Origin: Peronospora farinosa
Taxonomy: Eukaryota; Oomycota; Peronosporomycetes; Peronosporales; Peronosporaceae
Reading direction: 5' to 3'
Assembly: GCA_947646735.1 (NCBI GenBank)
Contig: CANTFK010000980.1
Span: forward strand, 248,001 to 312,000
DNA: 64,000 nucleotides
The notes beneath the pieces are model-generated. The model did not search any database. It worked only from the letters and a program-made list of their open reading frames with translations, and was not told the origin of the DNA. Below, one piece after another: positions 55,551 to 64,000 of the stretch (positions within the stretch are counted from its first letter, which is position 1; each line of letters opens with the position of its first letter). The position numbers and the translations under genes are program-made.

Positions 55551-56546
55551 TTAAGCTGTCCTAGCAGCACTGGTCCTTTGGTCTGTAGTGTAGGGCATCC
55601 TAGTATCTTCTCCGAACTCGGGACCTTGGACCAGTTCGGGACCCTGGTCACTCCCTGTCACTCATTCAAGAGAGTGACCGAGATCTTTCCCGCCAGTTAT
55701 TATAATAACTACGAAGGGCCCCCCATTTCTCTGGCACTTCTCCACAAAATCTTCTCCTCTGGATCCGAGAAGTTGAAATGGCATTGGATGCCGCCATGCT
55801 TGTATCAGATAAGCAACGAGTTGGCTTGGCCATTTCGAAGCTCGGTGGAAGAGCTAGAGAGTGGGCTCTAACGAGCGATGTCTCTGTAATTGCTGCATTT
55901 CCCACATGGGAAATGCTGAAAAAGCAACTAACTTGTGTGTTTGCACCGCCTAATTAGGCTTATCGTGTGCGCTCACGTTTCTTAGCTACCCGACAGGGTA
56001 AGAAAGAATTGTCGGACTATGTCCAAGAGTTGAGAACTCTTATTGCTGCTATGCAGCAGGACCCACTGGCAGAGGAAGTCCGAGTAACCATTTATATGGA
56101 AGGACTTCGCACTGGGATCACCAGGACAGAGGTTTTTCGTGTCCAGCCTTCGACTTTCGAAGAGGCAGTGAGCATAGCGTTAAACCCTGAATTTAATTTC
56201 AAATCTGCTCGCTATGGTCTGCCATGGTATAATTCAAATATCTCTAACAGGGCGGAACCCATGGACCTCAGTCAAGCGGAAGAAGCTGAGTTTTAAGCTG
56301 CTGAGCAGCAAGGTAACATCGTAGATTTTGTATGTGCGGAAGCACTAGGCATCTCCGCCCTAGCTGTCCGTTGCGAAAGCAACGTTCAAATCGGCAAAGC
56401 CAAAACCCTGCTCCTAGCCAAAAGGCGAGCACCGCAGGGGAAAACATCAACTCCCAGTAGACGCGGAGCGCCCTACTGGGAAAGAACTAAGTTCTGTTGG
56501 GTCTTTAGGAGGTAAAGGTAAACAGGGCTTAGCCCCAGGTGGTTCT

Positions 56547-59500
56547 GTGGATGCTCCCATAGAACAAGATTACAAGCCAGGCTTGTTGGTTGTGTCGGCA
56601 ACCTTTAAAGGTTTTGAGAAACCATGGTCAATTGTAATTGACTCAGTGGCTTCAGACAATTATGTCCGACGTCGTTCTTTTGAAGGGAGTCAGCTGTATG
56701 CTAAGGCGCTAGAAGCGCAAGAGGATGACAGTATAACCGTACGTCTCGCGACCGGTGTACGTGTCACCGTTTCTAAAGTTCCGTTGAACTTAGGTGTGAA
56801 GTTCTTAGACTTCAATAGCGTTGAACGCTGTCTTGTCCTAGATTTGGACTCGAGATATGATCTCATTCTCGGTATGGCCTGGCTGGAACGCCTTGAGCCG
56901 TGGATCGATTGGAGATCCAAAACTTTAGGCGCAACGCGCAATGTTCCTAGCGATGCTTTGGAGAGTCATGAACCCACCTTCGCTAGAAAACAAAAATGCT
57001 ATTGGCGTGAGCCATTAACTGATTCAGTTAGTGTGCTGGACATTGGAGTGTCTGAGTTGATAAACTCCGATGTCAACAATAATAGTGTCGAGCAGAGCTC
57101 AATGACACTTAGTGGAACGGCACGTACTCCGTTGAGTGATACTCAAAGTATTTTTGAGACACTGGATGTCGGTAATGACATCGGCTCTTGTATAGAGCAA
57201 GTTAAGGTCGATGACCTTGTTAGTAAAGTCACTGGTACTAGTGACTCAATGGATGTCAGTAATGACATCGGCCCTCGCATAGGGCAGGTTATGGTCAAGG
57301 ATCTGTTGACATTGGAGATGATGGTATCCAAAGTACTTTTAATGGTACGGTCTCGTCAATGAGACGGCAGCGGCGCCAGATGGCGGCTTCGAGACGCAAA
57401 GCGTCTGCTTTATCGCGTAGAAATGTCAGTGACCAGTTATACACCCTGGTCAACGGAGTGACAGGTGATGTAGATGGTGAGGTTGACCTTGAGGTCCTTC
57501 CATCATTAAATGCTCTCTTAGGGCTAGACGAAATGTCTGTGGATGGATTTCATCAATCCTTGAAGGCTGGTGCTCTATCCGATATGGTGGTAATTCGACC
57601 TAACCTCGAGCTGAACTCATCCTCGCTTGTCGATGAGACAGTCCTCGAAGTTACAAAGGCGGCACTAAGTGCCCGTAATGGGGTATCTATTTTGAAGAAC
57701 CCTTCAGATCCCTACTATCCTCTAATTAAGGAATTCCAGGACGTGGTGTGTCACGATCCACCGTCGGTTCTACCACACTGATAGGGGTGTACGTCATGAG
57801 AATGACTTGGTTCCTGGAACCAAATACTGCGTAACACGGCAGTAGCCTTTACCCAAAGAACAGTGTGACTTCAATGACGAGTTCTTTCGTGCAAAGCACG
57901 CGGCATGCATGGTGCGCGGGAGCAAAATCTCCGCACTCGACACCCACTTTCTGTGTTAAGAAACCGAATGGTAGATGGCGTATCGTTCATGCTTATAATA
58001 AGCTCAATGCAGCCACTATACCTGCAAGACGCCAATACCTAGAAAGGATGTTCTTCAGAACAATATGTTCGATTGTACCATGTACAGTGCGCTCGACTTA
58101 GTCGACGGTTATTACCAATTGCTTATGCGAGCTAGCGATATTCCGCTTACTGCTGTTAGTACTCCGATCGGTATGCTCTGGGAGTGGTTGGTGATGCCCC
58201 AGGGGCTATCTAATGCTCCGGCTACGTTTAACCGTTTGGTGACGCAATTGTTTTGACCCCATCGGAGTTACGCACATACGTACTTTGATGACATTTTTTG
58301 TCCATAGTCGAGCTGAACATGGGCGGTCAGATATTGAGAACCATATTGTTCATTTACGAGCAGTGCTCGAGTGCATGCGCACTAATAAATTATATGCTAA
58401 TGCATCTAAGTGCATCTTCGGGGCCGAAGAAATTCCCTTTCTAGGGTGCTTCATTGGGAAGCGGGGACTACGAGCGGATCCCGCCAAAGTCAAAGCCATA
58501 GTCGATTGGCCTGTTCCACAGTCTCAGAAGGACTTGCGTAAATGGCTTGGCCTTGCCAATTACTTACACAAGTATAGCGAAAATTACGCTGATATGTCTC
58601 GGCCTTTATCCAATCTCCTTAAAAAGGATGTGGAATGGTGTTGGCATGCCGAACATGAGGATGCTATTCAAGCGGTGAAGGCGAGCCTTCTTCATGCTCC
58701 TATTTTGGCTTTGCCAGATCCTGATCGACCGTTTAGTGTGACGCATCGGATTTGCCATTGGCAGTGCTATGTTACAAACAGATGATGAAGGCCGTGAGCG
58801 TGTGATCGCTTTTGAATCTCGCCAGCTGAAAGCTGCAGAAAAGAACTATCCAGTTCATGACAAAGGGCTAATTGCAATGAAGTATGCTTTGGTCAAATTC
58901 AGAGTTCCTCTGCTGGGCTTAAAGCCTTTTGTGATCTATACCGATCATGCGTCTTTACGCACTGCGACTCAGTCGCCGCATCTCTCGCAGAGAATGGCCA
59001 GATGGCTGTCGTTCTTTGCCGTATATAATTTCGAGGTAAAATTTAAGCCGGGCAAGCAAAATGCTTCGGCTGATGCGTTGTCACGCAGACCTATATATGA
59101 GCTTGCTCATGTTTCGACGTTGTCTTCTTCTATCATTAATCGCATTCGATCGACGTATGCTAAAGATGATCACTGTATAGCGTTGCTACATGCTCTTGGC
59201 AGTGATGAGTTTAAAGACTCGAGCATTAAATTGTCGGCACGATTACGTGCGAGCCTCCATCCATATTCTATCGATCAGGGGCTGTTGTACTATCGTACGG
59301 ACGCGACGAACTCACGTCGTATTGTGGTTCCTCATGATGAAGACCTGAAGTATCAAATCCTCTTTGAGGTACATGACACCTACATCAGTGGTCATTTGGG
59401 TCGTGAAAAGACCTATGGGGCAGTATGCCAAAGTTATTGGTGGCCCAAATTATATAAATGGGTGAGCACATATGTGCTTACGTGTGAAACATGTCAACGG

Positions 59501-60922
59501 GTGAAACCCTCGCCCCATTCGGCAGCGCCGCTGGCTAGTTTGCCTATTCCAACTGGGTGCTGGGAGTCCACTAGTATAGACTTTGTATTTGGCCTACCGA
59601 AAGATTTGCACGGCAATACAGGTATAGTGGTCTTTGTTGACCGTTTGAGCAAGATGTCTCACTTAGCGGCTGTGCCAGACTCGATCGATGGTGAAGGGTA
59701 CAGCGGAGCTGTTTATCGATCGGGTGTTTCGCCAACATGGCTTTCCAGTGGCAATTATTTCTGATCGTGATCCTCGTTTTACGAGTAAATTTTGGAAGTC
59801 CGTCTTCCAGGTGCTAGGCACCCGATTGGACATGTCCACAGCGGATCATCCGCAGACCGATGGTCAAACCGAACGCGTAAATCGCGTTGTTGAAGATATC
59901 CTCCGCAGTGTTTGTGCTGAAACGCCTAAGCGATGGAGCACTATGCTCCCCGTAGTTGAGTTTGCACTCAATTACTCCGTGCACGCCTCTACCGGCTACA
60001 CTCCGTTCTATGTGAATGGTCTTACACACCCACGCGTTCCGTTAACGCTACCACCGAGTACTGTGGGTTTAGTACAAAATGGGGCTTGGTGGGGGAGAGC
60101 AAAAAGTTGCCGATCGGCTTGCTGATGTCAGCCCTAATACTGTTAAGAAACAGGTAAATGCGTTTCTCGCAACGCGACTAAATGTCTTACGACATGTGCA
60201 AGATTCAATGGCTGATAGTCAAGATAAACAAAAAGAATGCAGATGCGAAAGGCAGAGGTTGTATTAATGCTTATGAGGTCGGAGACCAATTATTATTAAA
60301 TGCTAAAAATCTACCTACCAATGTAGTTTCTGCTGTCTTTAAGACGAAGTTGCGTCCGCGCTTTATCGGACCCTTTACGTTCATTACCAGGAAAGGCACA
60401 GCGCATACGCTTAATTTGCCGAAAATTAAGCGTATACATCCTGTGTTATACGTCGGCATGCTGAAACCATATCGGGATCCGTCCCAAATAGACGCTAAGG
60501 CGCTCGCACCGAGTTCATCGGCATTGTCGCGGGGCGAATCATCTGAACTAACAGGTCAAGCTGAACCTGCACTCGGGTTCGGCTCTCTTTCAGTGACTCA
60601 AGACGGGAGTTCATCGACTGCATATCCGCACGGAGGTACCGCATCTCTTGAAGAAGCTCGGCATGAGCTTGTGCTGATACACCGGCCTCTTCCGGCTTTG
60701 CTTGATGGACAGGGGAACCTTCAGCTCCATGTTGAACGTCTGTTGCAGAGACGTCGCCGCCATGGTCAAAAACAGTATCTGGTAAAGTGGCGGGGATATC
60801 CCGAGTCGTGGAACTCATGGGAGTTCGAGTCTCCCCTTCGGCAGGATTGCCCATACGCCGTGGACGTTTTTGAGCGTCGTGCGCAGGGTCTGTCTGTTGG
60901 CGCTGACGCTTCTCACCAGTAA
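56547..60922 (+). pseudogene. pol of the gypsy element (PR-RT-RH-INT-chromodomain), decayed
   Basis: Protease (56547-57000): the active site reads IDSVAS where DSGAS is expected, so the catalytic turn is mutated. Reverse transcriptase (about 57865-58750): KKPNGRWR, MPQGLSNAPATF and the YFDD catalytic motif, with a TGA at about 58254. RNase H (58769-59100): FESRQLKAAEKNYP, YTDHASL. Integrase (about 59360-60130): HHCC zinc finger (SGHLGREKTYG, CETCQR), D,D,E core with SIDFVFGLP, ISDRDPRFTSKFW and TERVNR. Chromodomain (about 60720-60890): YLVKWRGYPESWNSWEF. Frameshifts occur near 57840, 58760, 59690 and 60120. It is not functional as it stands. Confidence 0.9.
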
Positions 60923-61777
60923 GGGTGAGGGTAGGCGGGTTAGCGGCCTCGGGCTGTCGTGAACTCGCGGCTACAGGGGTAGCCGAAACATTGGGCTGCT
61001 GGGCAGCAGGCGCATAATGCGTTCGTTGGGATTTCAATTTCCCCGGGCACTTTAATTTAGCGTAATCATAACGCATCTTCCGCTCAAGTCGGATATCTGC
61101 CACATCGGCGCTTGCCCGTAGGGCCCACATGCTGCTTAACGTCGCGCATAATGCGCCCAGCGGCTGAAAGCCGTGTCTTCTTCGTCCTCGGTTTCCCCCG
61201 CGAACAGAAGGATGGGAACGCCCTTCATCGGAGGAACTGGCACACCGCGCACTTGCCTGTTAAGGCGTGCCAAGTATTGGCTTTGTGTAGTAATGTGGGG
61301 TTCCAGATATCGTTGTCGAAGTGCCGTTCGCGTTGCAACATCCTCGGGTGAAATGGCCTCAGGCTCAATGGTCCAGCCAGAAAGGGAATGCACAGATGCC
61401 TCCTTTAGGCGTTCTTCCACCGTAGGTGGTTTGAACCTGTACTGTTGGTGGTCCTGCAGTATCGTCATATTCTTCGTCCGGCTCTTGGCGCCTTCCTCTT
61501 GGTCGATGGTCTTCTATTGCTGCTCGTCGAGTGGGTTGGTAACCGTCACCGTTGACGATACGTCAGGCTGGTCACGTAACGCTGTTAGCACATCTGCAGC
61601 ACCACGTTCAGGGAATGGATTCGGTGCATGACTAGTGTCATCTTCACCCGTGAGGGTGTCTAAAGGGGGACCATCGGGTCCCACAAAGACGGTGTCACTT
61701 TCGTAATCAACCGCTTCGCCAAAGTTGTCTTAAATGAGGTCCCGAAGAGTCTGTGACTCACTGCCAGGAGGCGTCAT
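60495..61777 (-). pseudogene. Antisense ORF in the 3' part of the gypsy element
   Basis: On the strand opposite gag-pol, an ATG at 61777, 110 bp inside the 3' LTR, opens a frame of 214 codons to 61136 interrupted by only two stops (61730-61732 and 61514-61516). Then 61130-60495 is open for 211 codons in the next frame. The first part has even, protein-like composition (MTILQDHQ onward, GETEDEED); the second starts basic, then has a Pro/Thr/Gln-rich linker and a helix (LLQEMRYLRADMQSMNSRLESL). The second part overlaps the chromodomain tail, so that DNA is open on both strands. No family recognised. It looks like an ancestral antisense gene of about 425 codons in decay. Confidence 0.6.
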
Positions 61778-61878
61778 GTTAGTGCCGTGAACAAACCGTG
61801 AGGTTTTAAGCGTTCGCTAAAGCACTACCTCTAAGAGGAAAGATGTCGAGTGACATTCTATGGGAACGTCAGTCTGGT

Positions 61879-61887
61879 GGGGGAGGG
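61879..61887 (+). other. Polypurine tract
   Basis: GGGGGAGGG immediately before the TGTAACGGGG start of the 3' LTR, the plus-strand priming site of the retrotransposon. Confidence 0.8.
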
Positions 61888-62251
61888 TGTAACGGGGTTA
61901 CACGACGGTGTAGCGTCTTTCCGAGAGTTTACGGTTAAACTCCCCTTGTATTGCATATAATGCATTATGATACTTCTCTTTAGAGAGGTATTAAGTATAA
62001 GCGTTGAGATACGGTATTCGGTAATACCGTATCTTATCGATTAGGATTCGATAATCGATAACGCTGTACTAAGTACATCATACACAGATGTTTAGACGAT
62101 ACGTCGTCCAATAGCAAAGTCTGCATATAATAATTACTATTATAGTAATTAATCTAGTGTAGTGTTCTTAGAGTAGGACTCTTTATAAAATCTTAAAGCA
62201 TAAATATAATCAGTTCTCCTTTTGAGTTTAAGATCGCAAGTCGTTCTGACT
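61888..62251 (+). repeat. 3' LTR, truncated
   Basis: 364 bp matching 53433-53798 with a handful of substitutions and two 1-bp gaps. Similarity ends at GTTCTGACT (62251); the remaining 270 bp of the LTR is missing and replaced by unrelated sequence, so no target-site duplication can be found on this side. Confidence 0.93.
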
Positions 62252-63109
62252 CGGGTCGCTCGCGGCAAGGAGCGAGTCAGTAGGACTTGGCGTGGGCAAG
62301 CTACGCGCGACGTCGGAGGTGGTGAACGAGGCATCTTTATCAATCGGTCTAAATTATCGAAGATAGGGGATTTATGCCCTGTATTTTTTGCTATCAATCC
62401 TCTTTTTATTTTTTTGTTTGTTAGAATATGTCAAATTAACTATGCTAAAGAGATTTGCCAAGAATCCAATGGAAACTACGCGGGTGGATGACTGTGGTAA
62501 GATGCAAGCTAAAACTTCGAGGGCTTGTGCCACAAAAAGAAAAGAGAGTCTATATCGTAAGCCAAGCAACACCAAGCGTACCTACATGCACGGCGTTTTG
62601 CGTCTGCAGTCCTTAACCAACAGCTTTACCGACTCTTAAACCCCTTGAATAGTGGTTCTTACGTCCTCTCAATCAATTGAGATTAATAAAGATGTCAGGA
62701 AATGGGAATGAAAGTCCAGGGGAAAGAGAGATGGATCTCAGAGGATTAAGGCAACGCTGCAAGTATGAACCTGAGGTAAAGAGACAGCAAAGTCTAAGCT
62801 GAACTTGAAGCTTAGAGACAACGCAGTAGACTACCGGCACGACGAACAAGTCTACGAGGCCGAAGAGAACAGCGAAGGATGCGTGAAGGATACAGCAAAA
62901 AAACGAGGCTCGACGATGTCGCGAGGAGGTTGGCCTTTGTTGAATATATAGCGCCTCAACCAGCTTCGTGATTACGGCTAGAAGCTACGTAATCGTAACA
63001 TGAACCAGGACCACTTCAAGAATGGGATGATAGATTATATTATATGTACCTACTTTACTTTTTGCACTCAGCCACTTGAGCGCATTTAATCAGACTTCTC
63101 TGTCACTGG
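62252..63109. other. Unidentified sequence after the truncated LTR
   Basis: Short ORFs only. The piece from 62690 (ATGTCAGGAAATGGG onward, about 40 open codons) may be the start of another element's gag, but no domain is recognised. A GTCGCTCGCGGCAAGGAGCGA hairpin-like stretch lies at the breakpoint. Confidence 0.4.
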
Positions 63110-64000
63110 GGCAGGAAAAGGCAAATTGAGAGCTTTTGCCGGTTCCATTGAACCATTGATGAAGAATATATCCCCTTGTTCCTCGTTGCAGGATGGAATA
63201 ATCTAACGGTAAGTGTCAAGCTGTTCCGCGTTCAAAGTCTGCACCTCGTTGTCTGCCTCTTCTCCTACTCATCTACGATGAATGCTAGCTTCTCTGCAAT
63301 AAAGCAAGTTACCTGTAGCTTTTCTAATTTAAACGCAGATGCAAACAGGCTGAAGTCCACAAGGGTCTTTTCTAGGTTGCCAATAGATGTGCTATCAAAT
63401 TAAGCGCCAGACTTGTAATCTGGTCAGCTGACGGCTCCATATTTACATACTGGTGAAGTCTATGCGCGCAGTCGTCCGATAAATAATGTTGAAACTCATC
63501 CCATAGGTGCCGAGGATCAGCAGGTGGTCCATAAATTAAGGTTGTGACAAAGAATGATCTTAATTGAGCACCACTCTGCATCAGCCATGCCTCACGTAGA
63601 CGTTGCTCCCACCCTCCGTCGATTTCATACAATCCACGGGCAGCACATGCCGCCTGTAACGTACACCATCATGTGTTTGCAGGTCCTCGTAAGATATTTT
63701 TACCTTCTTGGTTGTCAACGATGACCGTGGGAAGTATCGATCCCCAACTTACAATTTTAAAAGGTAGACGGACGACGCACATCCCTCGCTTTCGCTCGCG
63801 TCCATTATTTTATGGCTTTGTTCCAGACAAAACGTGATACAAAAAGAATGCAAGCCGTAAGATGGTCCAGCACGTCAGTGTTATAGATCCCTCAAACCAC
63901 TGTGTGAGTATTGTTTTACGTGCTTGGTCATTGTTTACTGCATCCACCAAATATCGTTTGCGTCGAATGCAACTTGTTGCTGATCTGGCAAATAAACTCG
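63110..64000 (-). mobile_element. Helitron RepHel helicase fragment (runs off window)
   Basis: The minus strand carries Helitron helicase order in broken frames: VYLPDQQQVAF near 63950, YHVLSGTKP and GRERKRGMCVVRLP near 63800, QAACAARGLYEIDGGWEQRL (63600-63660), AQLRSFFVTTLIYGPPADPRHLW and LSDDCAHRLHQY (63450-63580), TLNAEQLDTYR near 63210, and a degenerate Walker A region (GDIFFINGS) near 63160. Multiple stops and frameshifts show a dead copy. The Rep nuclease would lie beyond the right edge. Confidence 0.8.

Larger units (their letters stand above)
54422..55746. mobile_element. Nested 1,325-bp insertion in gag, probable solo LTR
   Basis: The insert begins TGTGGTGGAG and ends CTTCTCCACA and is flanked by the direct repeat AAAT (54418-54421 and 55747-55750), a 4-bp target-site duplication. 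TG...CA ends with a short imperfect inverted terminal repeat fit a solo LTR; a non-autonomous DNA element is the alternative. It contains no transposon protein. Inside are the KpnI-type minisatellite and an 18-bp repeat array. Confidence 0.75.
54131..56296 (+). pseudogene. gag of the gypsy element, interrupted
   Basis: The gag frame starts at ATG 54131 ([18 protein letters not shown]) and is broken at 54421 by a 1.3-kb insertion. It resumes at 55751 in the frame expected if the insertion and one target copy are ignored, with [24 protein letters not shown] and a retrotransposon gag core (LATRQGKKELSDYVQEL). A TAG at about 55956 and the stop at 56296 also interrupt it. No CCHC zinc knuckle was seen. 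Confidence 0.85.
53433..62251 (+). mobile_element. Ty3/gypsy LTR retrotransposon, chromovirus type, decayed
   Basis: About 8.8 kb. Order: 5' LTR, primer-binding site, gag (split by a nested insertion), protease, reverse transcriptase, RNase H, integrase, chromodomain, a non-sense-coding region with an antisense ORF, a polypurine tract and a truncated 3' LTR. Protease before RT before integrase is the gypsy order, and the C-terminal chromodomain marks a chromovirus. Several stops and frameshifts make it non-autonomous. The shared parts of the LTRs differ at several positions, so insertion is not very recent. Confidence 0.95.

Noticed and set aside
54963..55871. Collagen-like Pro/Gly-rich ORFs on the + strand
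   Set aside because: They are produced by the 32-bp and 18-bp minisatellites of the nested insertion; the second one merely runs into the gag relic.
1..64000. CRISPR arrays, operons, bacterial promoters or riboswitches
   Set aside because: The window is intron-bearing eukaryotic DNA; no regularly spaced repeat array or bacterial regulatory feature was seen.

Overview
The window is nuclear DNA of a plant-associated oomycete, most likely Peronosporales (Phytophthora or downy mildew type). The evidence is short GT-AG introns (about 45-100 nt) in tightly packed genes, a signal-peptide plus RALR plus EER effector layout, a secreted KatG, an oomycete-type initiator ahead of two GST genes, and a chromodomain Ty3/gypsy element, hAT, LINE and Helitron debris. 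The species cannot be fixed from the sequence alone.

Layout. 1-18.2 kb is a dense housekeeping block: the end of an unknown gene, a GGNBP2 homologue, NDC80 (six exons, minus), a single-pass membrane protein, an Acl4-like TPR protein, a 2,619-residue BEACH-WD40 protein and the G-protein beta subunit. 18.7-34.9 kb is accessory: a decayed pyruvate kinase, a secreted catalase-peroxidase, a sigma-like GST cluster carrying a 967-bp inverted duplication, a broken RxLR-EER effector, LINE and hAT relics, and a coiled-coil gene that is one base short. 34.9-41.8 kb holds POLA2 and APEX2 head to head and a CAMK-like kinase with HCD in place of HRD. 41.8-46.2 kb is mostly gene-poor. 46.2-53.2 kb is dense again: a NIPA/DMT-like transporter, a membrane protein, the SNARE VTI1, KAE1 and a telobox Myb protein. 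53.4-64 kb is transposons: an 8.8-kb Ty3/gypsy chromovirus with a nested insertion and an antisense ORF under its 3' end, then a Helitron helicase fragment that runs off the right edge.

I placed exon junctions by hand. For NDC80, BEACH, POLA2, APEX2, the kinase, the transporter, VTI1, KAE1 and the Myb protein the summed coding length is an exact multiple of three with family motifs intact across the junctions, so these models are solid. The most unusual items are the decayed antisense ORF inside the gypsy element, the mirror-image GST duplication, and two neighbouring genes whose frames both break in the same 12-base context around a run of eight A.
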